Assembly: GCF_030123105.1 (NCBI RefSeq)
Contig: NZ_CP126095.1
Coordinates: 5,828,001-5,892,000 of the forward strand
DNA length: 64,000 nucleotides
Origin: Paenibacillus sp. G2S3
GTDB lineage: Bacteria > Bacillota > Bacilli > Paenibacillales > Paenibacillaceae
Direction of reading: 5' to 3'
Both the position numbers and the translations under genes were made by a program. The notes beneath the pieces were generated by a model. It saw nothing but the letters and a program-made list of their open reading frames with translations, searched no databases and was not told where the DNA came from. Position 1 is the stretch's first letter, and the number at the start of each line of letters is the position of its first letter. This document shows positions 45,715-53,536 of the stretch, piece by piece.

Positions 45715-45876
45715 ATATTTTTTTATATCCATTTTTTTGGACTACTCAAGCTCACTTTCTCCCCTACCCAAATATAGAAGATCCCTGTTGGAAAATTTCC
45801 TCTAAACGCTATGTATTGCAATTTCCAGCACATCACTCTAGACTAAGTGGCATACAACAAATGGGAACTATGCCAA

Positions 45877-45975
45877 GCTAAAACGCCTTTAGCGTCCTTT
45901 TAAGGACGGTAAGCGTTTATGCGAGAATTATAAGGAGAAAGTATACCGTGAAGCTTATACTTTCTTATAATTTAA
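45877..45975. repeat. Palindromic intergenic repeat, copy R2
   Basis: First hairpin: AAACGCCTTTAGCGTCCTT / AAGGACGGTAAGCGTTT. Second: AATTATAAGGAGAAAGTATA / TATACTTTCTTATAATT. The second stem differs in sequence from R1 but keeps its pairing. It ends right at the AGAAGG ribosome site of xylR, so it forms most of the xylR leader. Confidence 0.8.
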
Positions 45976-45991
45976 GAAGGATGTGTGATTT

Positions 45992-47152
45992 GTGAAGGTT
46001 ACTGGTGACCAAGCGCTGGTCAAAAAAATAAATAAATCGATCGTACTACATACCATTCGAAGACACTCTCCACTCTCGCGCGCGAAGGTCTCAGAGATGA
46101 CCGGACTGAATAAAGCTACGGTGTCCAATCTGGTAGCCGAGCTGTGCACGCAAGAATTGGTAACTGAAGTCGGACCTGGGGAATCAAGCGGTGGCCGCAA
46201 ACCGTTAATGCTGCATTTTAACACGATGGCTGGTAGTGTAATCGGCATAGAATTACGGGTAAAGCAGCTAACAGCAGTCTTATGTGATCTGAGCGGGGGC
46301 ATTCTTTACGAAAGCGACTTCTCCTTAGACAATCATGATTTCCCTTACGTCCTGGAACAAATGAAAAAGCTTATCTCTGGCTTGATTGTCAGTGCTCCTG
46401 AATCCCCTTACGGCATCGTCGGCATCGGAGTAGGTGTCCCCGGCATGGTGGATGAAGATGGTGTTGTACTCTTTGCTCCCAACCTTGGCTGGGAAATGGT
46501 CGACCTGCGAGCGATACTGGAAGCTGAATTTTCTGTTCCTGTCACCATTGATAACGAAGCTAACGCGGGCGCTCAGGGTGAACTCAACTTTGGCGCGGCA
46601 CGAGAGGTAAGACATCTCCTTTACATCAGTGCGGGATCAGGGATCGGATCTGGAATTATTATTGGTGGAGAGCTCTACAAGGGTGCAAGAGGATATGCCG
46701 GCGAAACCGGACATATGACGATTGAAGCCCAAGGCAAGCCTTGCAGTTGCGGCAGTCGTGGCTGCTGGGAGTTATATGCCTCGGAGAAAACTTATGATAA
46801 TCCCGATCTCTCCCTCCCTGCCCATACTACGCCAGAGCTGGTTCGCTATGCTGCCAACGGGCAAGAAGACGCCCTGCATCACTTCTCAACGATGGGCGAA
46901 TATCTCGGTATCGGGGTGACCAATCTAATCAATAGCTTCAATCCTGAGCTTATTGTGATCGGTGGAGCCTTGTCTGAGGCTGAAGAATGGCTAGGTGAGC
47001 CGCTGCGCCGGGTTGTAGCTGAGCGTACTCTTCCTTACCATAAGCAGCAACTCGAAATTACATTTTCTAAGCTCGGAAGCCGTGGAACGATGATCGGTGC
47101 TGGTTTCTCAGCCGTTATGCATTTCTTAGGCGATATTCGGGTGACCCTATAA
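45992..47152 (+). CDS. xylR: Xylose repressor XylR (ROK family)
   Basis: This 386-residue regulator starts at GTG. An N-terminal winged helix (LHTIRRHSPLSRAKVSEMTGLNKATVSNLVAEL, about 15-50) binds DNA. The C-terminal ROK domain has GIGVGVPGMVDEDG, DNEANAGAQGE, the GxGIGSGII glycine loop and the ROK zinc motif GHMTIEAQGKPCSCGSRGCWELYAS. It represses xylA/xylB until xylose binds. Its leader contains repeat R2. Confidence 0.94.
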   Translation: MKVTGDQALVKKINKSIVLHTIRRHSPLSRAKVSEMTGLNKATVSNLVAELCTQELVTEVGPGESSGGRKPLMLHFNTMAGSVIGIELRVKQLTAVLCDLSGGILYESDFSLDNHDFPYVLEQMKKLISGLIVSAPESPYGIVGIGVGVPGMVDEDGVVLFAPNLGWEMVDLRAILEAEFSVPVTIDNEANAGAQGELNFGAAREVRHLLYISAGSGIGSGIIIGGELYKGARGYAGETGHMTIEAQGKPCSCGSRGCWELYASEKTYDNPDLSLPAHTTPELVRYAANGQEDALHHFSTMGEYLGIGVTNLINSFNPELIVIGGALSEAEEWLGEPLRRVVAERTLPYHKQQLEITFSKLGSRGTMIGAGFSAVMHFLGDIRVTL

Positions 47153-47161
47153 TCCATAATG

Positions 47162-47229
47162 GTACGCGTTTATGTGAGAAATATAAGAATAATTTATAGC
47201 GTGGAACATATAAATTCTTATATTTTAAA
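47162..47229. repeat. Palindromic intergenic repeat, copy R3
   Basis: The right half is nearly identical to R1 (AAATATAAGAATAATTTATA / TATAAATTCTTATATTT). The left hairpin is reduced to ACGCGTTTATGTGAG. It begins ten bases after the xylR stop. Confidence 0.8.
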
Positions 47230-47362
47230 TTAATTGACGTAAAATTGACGCATTTGAGTGAAGCAAAAGTGCAGTAAAAAGAACAGAAATCCTATATAAT
47301 AAAGGTCAAGCTAGTGTGACATTTATCACTACAACCCCTTTTTTGAAATGGAGAGCGAGTCC

Positions 47363-47563
47363 ATGACCTATGTTGATACGTCTGACATCTCGGCACAGAT
47401 GTTCATCACTGTGTTGCTTTTTCTGCTCATAATTGCCCCTTTGATCAGCCTCGGCGTGCTCCGTTTTTTTCAAGCTAAAAAGAAATCAGGCTTTATTCTT
47501 ATTGGCAGTGGCGCTGCTGTTTACGTGCTATTTCAGATCATTACATCTTTCACTCAAACCTAA
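47363..47563 (+). CDS. Small two-helix membrane protein, unknown
   Basis: This 66-residue protein has two hydrophobic segments (FITVLLFLLIIAPLISLGVLRFF and GFILIGSGAAVYVLFQIITSF) joined by a basic QAKKKS turn. I recognise no family. The ATG at 47363 is preferred because GGAGAG lies seven bases upstream. An in-frame ATG at 47348 overlaps that ribosome site. It has its own terminator and is surrounded by repeats R3, R4 and R5. Confidence 0.65.
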   Translation: MTYVDTSDISAQMFITVLLFLLIIAPLISLGVLRFFQAKKKSGFILIGSGAAVYVLFQIITSFTQT

Positions 47564-47588
47564 ACTCTACTTCTAGATCTACTTTCAT

Positions 47589-47626
47589 AAAAATAGTCTG
47601 CGCACTGAAGCGTCAGGCTATTTTTT
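47589..47626 (+). terminator. Terminator of the small membrane protein gene
   Basis: AAAATAG and CTG pair with CAG and CTATTTT around a 12-base loop, followed by a T-run. Confidence 0.8.
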
Positions 47627-47644
47627 GTATGCTTAAAGATCGCA

Positions 47645-47690
47645 AGCATAAACACCTTCGTATGTGAAACTTATGCTTTCTTATATGTCA
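47645..47690. repeat. Palindromic repeat fragment, copy R4
   Basis: GCATAAACACCTTCG matches the R1 left end. It then jumps to ACTTATGCTTTCTTATAT, so the middle seems deleted. GCATAA/TTATGC still pair. Confidence 0.5.
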
Positions 47691-47720
47691 AAAAAGACCG
47701 CCTCCTGATCGGAAGCGGTC
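47691..47720 (-). terminator. Terminator of the trxB-glutaredoxin genes
   Basis: On the minus strand GACCGCTTCC pairs with GGAGGCGGTC (one bulge), followed by TTTTTTG. It lies 130 bases after the glutaredoxin stop, with R5 in between. Confidence 0.75.
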
Positions 47721-47755
47721 CATTACAATTTCCTTACGGAAATCTTATTTAACAA

Positions 47756-47852
47756 GAAGAAACGACTTTGTCGTCCTATTAAGACGACAGCGGTTTCTCG
47801 TAGAAATATAAGGATATTATAGTTGTGCAGCATATAAATTCTTATATTTTTA
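47756..47852. repeat. Palindromic intergenic repeat, copy R5
   Basis: Hairpin 1: AGAAACGACTTTGTCGTC / GACGACAGCGGTTTCT. Hairpin 2: AAATATAAGGATATTATA / TATAAATTCTTATATTT. The first stem differs from R1 and R2 in sequence but is still paired. Its right end overlaps the glutaredoxin stop codon. Confidence 0.8.
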
Positions 47853-48083
47853 AACAGTTGTAAGTGCTTTGTCGAACTGAGTTTTGTTCATGCCAACAAT
47901 TTTATGCTCACCGATTACAGTTACAGGAATAGCCCTTACTCCCATGTCCCATACTTGCTGCGCAAAATCGTCATTCTGCTCGACATTGCGTTCTTCGTAG
48001 GGTACGCCTTTTTCGCTCAGAAAGCTCTTCACCTGACGGCAATGTGGGCAATTCGTTGAGGTATATACAATTACATTCTCCAT
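47850..48083 (-). CDS. Glutaredoxin-family thiol oxidoreductase
   Basis: This 77-residue glutaredoxin/NrdH-like protein has the active site CPHC (Cys12, Cys15) in YTSTNCPHCRQVKSFL and the cis-proline segment RAIPVTVIGEHKIVGMN. It begins 68 bases downstream of trxB on the same strand, with AGGAGG before the ATG. Thioredoxin reductase is therefore a likely electron donor, as for NrdH-type proteins. Its natural partner is not shown by the sequence. Confidence 0.88.
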   Translation of the reverse strand: MENVIVYTSTNCPHCRQVKSFLSEKGVPYEERNVEQNDDFAQQVWDMGVRAIPVTVIGEHKIVGMNKTQFDKALTTV

Positions 48084-48151
48084 GGTATGACCTCCTATAA
48101 AAGATATACAGTGATGATATCTATTGTAGCATTAGGGCTTTTCAAACCAAA

Positions 48152-49093
48152 TTATAGAATGACTGCACTGTGCTCCAAGCTTTCGATATATTTCTCAGCA
48201 TCCATAGCTGCCATACATCCACTACCTGCCGCAGTAATCGCTTGTCTGTAACGAGTATCCTGCACATCACCACATGCGAATACGCCTGGGATATTGGTTT
48301 CGGAAGTGCCTGGGTTCGTCATGATATAGCCATCCGCATTGGTTGTGATCTGTCCACCTAAGAAAGAGGTGTTAGGGTGGTGACCAATCGCAACAAACAC
48401 GCCGCTTGCTTCGATGATTTCTTCTTCTCCGGTCTCATTGTTAAGCACTTTTAGTCCATTCACGCCTCTGTCGCTCGAAGTCACTTCCAGTGGAGTGCGA
48501 TTCAGGTTCCAGTCTACTTTAACGTTAGCGCGAACGCGATCCTGCATGATCTTTGAAGCACGCAATTCTCCACGACGGTGCACCAAAGTTACTTTAGAAG
48601 CAAAACGAGTCAAGAAGCCAGCTTCCTCAAGTGCTGAATCTCCGCCACCAACAACCACGATCTCTTTATTACGGAAGAAAAATCCATCACAGGTAGCGCA
48701 GGTGCTCACACCACGACCCACGTTATCTTGCTCCCCTGGGATACCGAGGTATTTTGCCGTAGCGCCAGTGGAAATGATCAATGTATCTGTGGTAAGAACG
48801 CCCATTCCTTCAACATTCAGCTTAAAAGGACGCTCTCCAAGTTCTACACTGTTCACCCAGCCGGTACGGAATTCCGCACCAAAACGTTCAGCTTGTTTAC
48901 GCATATTATTCATCAAATCAGGGCCCATGATTCCTTCAGGAAATCCAGGGAAATTCTCCACTTCTGTTGTAGTGGTCAATTGTCCACCCGGTTGGGGTCC
49001 TTCGATTACTAATGGGTTCAAATTGGCACGAGCCAAATAGATAGCGGCGGTTAATCCTGCCGGTCCAGTACCAACAATTATTGATTTATACAT
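48152..49093 (-). CDS. trxB: Thioredoxin reductase TrxB
   Basis: This 313-residue flavoprotein has the FAD-binding GTGPAGLTAAIYLARA near the N-terminus and the redox-active CATCDG (about residues 133-138). The NADPH-binding motifs are VVGGGDSALEEAGFLTRFA and VHRRGELRASK, and the second FAD motif is GVFACGDVQDTRYRQ. It reduces thioredoxin with NADPH. AGGAGG lies upstream. The neighbouring glutaredoxin-type gene probably belongs to the same transcript. Confidence 0.95.
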   Translation of the reverse strand: MYKSIIVGTGPAGLTAAIYLARANLNPLVIEGPQPGGQLTTTTEVENFPGFPEGIMGPDLMNNMRKQAERFGAEFRTGWVNSVELGERPFKLNVEGMGVLTTDTLIISTGATAKYLGIPGEQDNVGRGVSTCATCDGFFFRNKEIVVVGGGDSALEEAGFLTRFASKVTLVHRRGELRASKIMQDRVRANVKVDWNLNRTPLEVTSSDRGVNGLKVLNNETGEEEIIEASGVFVAIGHHPNTSFLGGQITTNADGYIMTNPGTSETNIPGVFACGDVQDTRYRQAITAAGSGCMAAMDAEKYIESLEHSAVIL

Positions 49094-49249
49094 ATCTATG
49101 TCCTCCTTGAGCTAAACGGCAATGACGTCGCTTCTTATTTAAAATAATTATAATGTAGTGTTAATTATGATAACTGAAAGCAAATATGTCAATATGCCAG
49201 ACTCCCAAGTTCCGAAACTATTTTGTGAACAATTTAATTTTGAAAAATA

Positions 49250-51214
49250 CTATCTCAATAATCTCAGTCCATTTAGAATCACTAATATCGTACTGCCTTC
49301 ATGACCAATCACGCCAAAAGGAAGTGCGATCCCTTGCACAAAGTTGCTGATCATAAGCACCGCAATCACAGTCACAGCAAAAATCATATTTTGCTTCACA
49401 ATACGCTGCGAACGACGCGCCAATGATATCGTTGAAGCAATCTCTTCTATATTATCATTCATAAGCACTACATCGGCTATTTCGAGTGCTGCGCCGCTCC
49501 CTTTCATGCCCATTCCCATGCCTACAGTTGCAGTCGCCAAAGCAGGTGCATCATTCACACCATCACCCACCATAACAACGTGACCATACTTTTCACGTAG
49601 TGCCTTGATATGCTTCACTTTATCCTCCGGTAAAAGATCAGCAAATACCATATCTACTCCAGTTGTACTTGAAATAACCTGAGCTGTAGCTTCACGGTCA
49701 CCGGTAAGCATTGCCACTTTAATCCCAAGCTCCTGCAGCTTCCGCACTGCGGCTTCTGCTTGTGGACGAACCGTATCCTGTAAAGCAATCATTCCGGCAA
49801 TTTGCTCACCATCCAGAATGATGGAGACGGTCTTCCCTTCTTCAGCCAACTGCTGCCGCTTAAGTTTCCAATGCTCCAGTTCAGAATTCATAGCAGATGG
49901 AGTCAGCTCATCGAGCAAATTAGATTTCCCGATTCTCCAGAGATGTCCGGCTATTTGACCTTCAATTCCCCAGCCTGTGATTGTTTTACTGTCTTCCACT
50001 CCCCGTAGCTCCAGACCTTCCTCTTCCGCTTTACGCACAATCGCTTCCGCCAGTGGATGACGGGACATATGCTCTATGGATGCGCTAACCGTTAGCAACT
50101 CTTGACGACTGTAGCCTTCACCTGCAATAAAATCAGTTACTTGTGGAGTTCCCTCTGTAAGCGTCCCTGTCTTATCGAACGCCACGACTGTTGTGCGTGC
50201 CATATTTTCCAGATGGACCCCGCCTTTAAAAAGAACCCCTTTTCGCGCACTTTTGGAGATGGCCGACAGCATCGCTGGCATAATGGAGGAAACCAAAGCG
50301 CAAGGTGAAGCTACTACTAGAAAAACCATCGCTTTATAGAAGGTTGCGCTCCAGCTCCAGTCCAGCAAAAACGGTGGAAGGATAATCAATGCCACCGTCG
50401 AGGCTACGACAACCCGTGCATAGATGGCTTCAAGTCTTTTAATAAAACGCTGCGAGTTAGGAACTTCCGTTTCTGCCTCTTCTACCATTTTGATGATTTT
50501 GGCAAAAAGGGTGTTCTCAGCTGCTTTCGTTACCTCAATATAAAGGGGTCCTTCTCCATTCACAGTGCCTGCAAAAACTTCGCTACCGGCACATTTCTCT
50601 ACAGGAACCGATTCTCCCGTAATAGAAGCCTGATCTACGGCCGATTCCCCCCGATATACCTTGCCGTCTGCCGGAATCAAATCTCCCGGACGCACAAGCA
50701 GCAGATCTCCGATCACCAGCTGGTCAATATTTACCTCATTCATGCTTCCTTGTTCAATGCGCATAGCCGTAGCCGGTTTGAGCGCCATCAGCGAGGAAAT
50801 GTCCTTTTTACTACGTTCCATCGTATAACTCTCTAAGGCTCCACTGAGTGCAAAAATGAAAATAAGCATGGCGCCTTCATTCCAGTACCCAATGGAAGCT
50901 GCACCTAGTGCGGCTGCAATCATTAATAGGTTCACATCGAGATCTCGTTCTTTGATGAGCGTTTCTACACCTTCCTTTGCCTTGTTCCAGCCACCAATCG
51001 TATAAGAAATGACATAGAGCACTACGGAAAGAATTTCTGACCATCCACCAACAGACCAAGCAAAAAGCATAAGCAGCCCGCTGCCCAGAGCAGCCTGCAT
51101 TTCGGAATTGCTAAGCATGGCACGCGGATCGAATCGACGCTTTGGAGCGCCTGGCTTCTTCATGCTGCCAGAGATAGATGACTGCTTGGGTAAATGTTTT
51201 GATGTTGCTTGCAT
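49250..51214 (-). CDS. pfeT: P1B-4 metal-efflux ATPase (PfeT/CoaT-like)
   Basis: This 654-residue P-type ATPase lacks an N-terminal heavy-metal domain. Visible motifs are TGES (actuator), VASPCALV (SPC, helix 6), DKTGTLTEG (phosphorylation site), HPLAEAIV, GDGVNDAPA and HEGST in the last helix. SPC plus HEGxT marks the P1B-4 group, which exports Fe(II) or Co(II). In B. subtilis the homologue PfeT (formerly ZosA) exports iron and is PerR/Fur-controlled. A Fur/PerR-like box lies at 51417. The leader of about 220 bases holds a hairpin and a repeat unit. Confidence 0.88.
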   Translation of the reverse strand: MQATSKHLPKQSSISGSMKKPGAPKRRFDPRAMLSNSEMQAALGSGLLMLFAWSVGGWSEILSVVLYVISYTIGGWNKAKEGVETLIKERDLDVNLLMIAAALGAASIGYWNEGAMLIFIFALSGALESYTMERSKKDISSLMALKPATAMRIEQGSMNEVNIDQLVIGDLLLVRPGDLIPADGKVYRGESAVDQASITGESVPVEKCAGSEVFAGTVNGEGPLYIEVTKAAENTLFAKIIKMVEEAETEVPNSQRFIKRLEAIYARVVVASTVALIILPPFLLDWSWSATFYKAMVFLVVASPCALVSSIMPAMLSAISKSARKGVLFKGGVHLENMARTTVVAFDKTGTLTEGTPQVTDFIAGEGYSRQELLTVSASIEHMSRHPLAEAIVRKAEEEGLELRGVEDSKTITGWGIEGQIAGHLWRIGKSNLLDELTPSAMNSELEHWKLKRQQLAEEGKTVSIILDGEQIAGMIALQDTVRPQAEAAVRKLQELGIKVAMLTGDREATAQVISSTTGVDMVFADLLPEDKVKHIKALREKYGHVVMVGDGVNDAPALATATVGMGMGMKGSGAALEIADVVLMNDNIEEIASTISLARRSQRIVKQNMIFAVTVIAVLMISNFVQGIALPFGVIGHEGSTILVILNGLRLLR

Positions 51215-51233
51215 AATAATCGCCGTCCTTTAA

Positions 51234-51308
51234 AGTTTTTGTGGAGCTTTACTTCATTGACTCTACTTCGCAACAAAACTTGCTTCGGAAGCATACGCTT
51301 TGTTTTGT
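51234..51308. repeat. Single copy of the xylA/xylB tandem repeat unit
   Basis: AGTTTTTGTGGAGC, CTACTTCGCAACAAAACT, GCTTCGGAAGCATACGCTT and TGTTTTGTGG follow the order of the units at 44002-44200. As there, it lies directly upstream of a minus-strand ribosome site, here that of the P1B-4 ATPase. Confidence 0.75.
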
Positions 51309-51366
51309 GGATTTTTACTTCTGCCAAGTGAGAATGAGAGCCATTATTAAGACCCCTAAAATGACA

Positions 51367-51397
51367 CATGCTGCCCCGGCTTAGCCGGGACAGCATG
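51367..51397 (-). other. Perfect-stem hairpin in the ATPase leader
   Basis: CATGCTG and CCCGG pair with CCGGG and CAGCATG around a five-base loop. No T-run follows on the minus strand, so it is not a typical terminator. Confidence 0.55.
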
Positions 51398-51416
51398 ATT
51401 GATAACTATAGGTAGT

Positions 51417-51435
51417 GAGAATGATAATCGTTGTT
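51417..51435. promoter_or_regulatory. Fur/PerR-like box before the P1B-4 ATPase
   Basis: GAGAATGATAATCGTTGTT matches 15 of 19 positions of the Fur consensus GATAATGATAATCATTATC. On the minus strand a promoter with -35 TTGCAC (51461-51466), a 16-base spacer and -10 TACTAT (51439-51444) lies just upstream, so the box covers the expected start point. Confidence 0.6.
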
Positions 51436-51559
51436 GCAATAGTACAACTATATTTCCTTAGTGCAACTTATATTTTAATCATACCACTATGAATGAAAAA
51501 GTAAAGCCTATCTATTCGGTTAACCGCCATAAATTTCTGAATATGAGTTAGTTGCCTGC

Positions 51560-52699
51560 TTAGTGGCGAATTTTATCTAAAAGTTCTATTAGGACATGCT
51601 CCTCAACTGGAGTTGAATAAGAACCATCTTCAAAACGTTTCATCGAGCCGATTCCTTCTTGGAATACAAATCGTATCCGCCCTTTACGTACTTTTTTATC
51701 TGTGTACATCTTATCGATTAGCATTCTGTCTGTAATGGTTGCTGGGATTTCAGTTGGCAGACCCGCCTTCTGTAGCAATGCAATTACACGCTGGACTTGG
51801 TCCGAAGTTACATACCCCAAGCGCTCTGCTAACTGCACCTGAATCGAAAGTCCAATCGCTATGGCCTCGCCATGTAACAATTCATAACCACTTAAAGCCT
51901 CCAACGCTCGTCCTGCGGTATGCCCCAGATTTAGAACCTGACGCAGGTTACTCTCTAGCTCGTCCTTCTCTACTACATCATATTTGATCTCACAATTATG
52001 AAGTGCAATCTGTTCGCAAACCTCTCGATCTAATACCAATTCACCTTCCGCGGTGACTACTTTGTCCATATTTCGCTCTAAAAACTCGAAAAATCCCGCA
52101 TCGGCGATACAGGCATGTTTGATCGTTTCAGCCAAGCCACTACGGAACTCACGAACCGGAAGTGTTCTCCAAGTGACTAAGTCGATATATACCTTTTTAG
52201 GTTGATGAAATACACCGATTAGATTGGTAGCGACCGGTGTATTTACGCCTGTTTTTCCGCCAATGGATGCATCTGCTGCCGCTAATAGGGTAGTTGCATA
52301 GTTCAAACTCGGCACTCCCCGGCCAAATGTCCCTGCCAGAAAACCTGCCAAATCTGTTACCGCCCCGCCTCCAATCGCAATAATACAGCTATCTCGGCCA
52401 TAAGAACGACTTAATAGCTGATCCTCCAACTGCGCCTTCGTTTCACGGGTTTTGGAAATTTCTCCGGCTGGGAAAGAAAACAGCTCTGCACGAAAACCGT
52501 TCTGAATCAACTGTTCCAGCAAGGCTTGTCCATATAGCGCTTCAACTTTGGAATCCGTAATAATCGCGAATTTGCTAACATTCTCTACGATTCCTCGTTT
52601 TAAGTCCTCTATTAATGAGTTAAATAATCTTTCACCGATCTCAATGTCGTAAGAATGATCAACAACCTTCTTCAGGGCAACTCTAAAATTTGCGGACAT
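51560..52699 (-). CDS. aroB: 3-dehydroquinate synthase-like protein with altered His motif
   Basis: This 379-residue member of the sugar-phosphate cyclase family closes DAHP to 3-dehydroquinate in the shikimate pathway. NAD-binding GGGAVTDLAGFLAG, GGKTGVN, NLIGVFHQP, metal ligand Glu in GLAETIKHA, and HGEAIAIG are all present. The usual NxGHTxGH motif reads LNLGHTAGR here, so the second histidine is arginine. The gene stands alone, outside an aro cluster, so it may be a second copy or a variant cyclase. AroB remains the best family match. Confidence 0.82.
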   Translation of the reverse strand: MSANFRVALKKVVDHSYDIEIGERLFNSLIEDLKRGIVENVSKFAIITDSKVEALYGQALLEQLIQNGFRAELFSFPAGEISKTRETKAQLEDQLLSRSYGRDSCIIAIGGGAVTDLAGFLAGTFGRGVPSLNYATTLLAAADASIGGKTGVNTPVATNLIGVFHQPKKVYIDLVTWRTLPVREFRSGLAETIKHACIADAGFFEFLERNMDKVVTAEGELVLDREVCEQIALHNCEIKYDVVEKDELESNLRQVLNLGHTAGRALEALSGYELLHGEAIAIGLSIQVQLAERLGYVTSDQVQRVIALLQKAGLPTEIPATITDRMLIDKMYTDKKVRKGRIRFVFQEGIGSMKRFEDGSYSTPVEEHVLIELLDKIRH

Positions 52700-52920
52700 G
52701 TATAGCGCCTCTTTTCAGTAGGATGCTAATAGATTCGAGCTGCCAATTCGATTATCCTTTTTATGTAAAATGAATGAGGGTCTGAAAGCAAATCGACTGG
52801 GGCAAGACGATTTGACCCTGACGACAGTCGCCATCATGAATGAAAGTTCAGGTCACGGGACGACCTTACTCGATCTACATTTAGTTTCATTTGAATAGAT
52901 AAAATCTACGTGGACGTAGT

Positions 52921-53110
52921 AGCTATCGGATACAAGTATATTGTTGATGAAGCAGGAAGTTTGCTGACTAATTCACTATCGGGGATATGTACACTGTTGG
53001 AGTAGGATGCATCCAATCTGCGTCACTATCGGGGATATGTACACTGAGCTTGCGGACTGCGTCACTATCGGGTACAAGTACACTGTTGGAGTAGGAAGCA
53101 TGCGGACTGA
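52921..53110. repeat. Short direct repeats (CACTATCGGG family)
   Basis: Units start at 52921 (diverged), 52974, 53024 and 53063, spaced 39-53 bases apart. The shared core is CACTATCGGGGATATGTACA or a variant ending in CACTGTTG. Spacers are also related (GGAGTAGGA, GCGGACTG), unlike a CRISPR array. The stretch 52700-52920 shows nothing I can name. Confidence 0.65.
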
Positions 53111-53325
53111 GCGGACCTTAAACGTAGCTTTTTCTCAAATTTGGATTGCTAACGGACCCCATTGCAGCTATTGGTCTGAAAAACACCAAATATGAGCCTC
53201 TTTCTATCGAATAATGTCTCTGGAGTCCGAAACTGTGCTCAAAAAGCATAAAATATGCAAATAGGGTCATCTGAGTCCGTGAGCCTCAGCTGAAGCGAAT
53301 GATGTCACACTGTTGATGAAGACAG
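53110..53325. repeat. Diverged intergenic repeat, copy A
   Basis: It shares an ordered set of blocks with 58848-59068: CGGAC plus CCAT, GCTATTGG, AAAACACCAAAT, CTGGAGTCCGAAAC, then TGAGTCCGT and ACTGTTGA plus GACAG. No open frame is conserved. Confidence 0.7.
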
Positions 53326-53345
53326 GTAATCAAAACGATCATAAC

Positions 53346-53441
53346 GAGGAGCATTGATTCTCTAATAACTAGTACAGTGATCATTCAATAACGAAGAGTA
53401 TTGACCTTCTAATAATAAGAGCAGTGATTCTCCGTAATAAG
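53346..53441. repeat. Four imperfect 23-24 bp tandem units
   Basis: The TGA of the core occurs at 53355, 53378, 53402 and 53425, spaced 23, 24 and 23 bases. The consensus is close to GAGNANTGATTCTCTAATAA. The last unit forms the left arm of a terminator. Confidence 0.7.
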
Positions 53442-53461
53442 AGAATCACTGCTCTTTTTTT
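53418..53461 (+). terminator. Orphan plus-strand terminator
   Basis: AAGAGCAGTGATTCTC pairs perfectly with GAGAATCACTGCTCTT around an eight-base loop and is followed by TTTTT on the plus strand only. No plus-strand gene lies upstream for several kilobases. Confidence 0.8.
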
Positions 53462-53494
53462 ATCGATTCTAAATGAAACGAATCGGCTTATTTA

Positions 53495-53528
53495 GAAGAG
53501 AAAGCGGCTTTATATGACAGCCGCTTCG
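53495..53528 (-). terminator. Terminator of the frameshifted gene
   Basis: On the minus strand GAAGCGGCT pairs with AGCCGCTTTC around a short AT loop, followed by TCTTCT. Confidence 0.7.
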
Positions 53529-53536
53529 CTGTTGTC

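Noticed and set aside
48414-49040. 208-residue open frame on the plus strand
   Set aside because: It is antisense to trxB, whose frame is certain. Composition is Ser/Pro/Thr-rich, with no ribosome site.
51468-51482. Second PerR box (TTATATTTTAATCAT)
   Set aside because: The left half matches the PerR consensus, but the right half matches at almost no position.
52921-53110. Possible CRISPR array
   Set aside because: The repeats are only 3-4 units, imperfect, with related spacers of uneven length. No cas gene is near.
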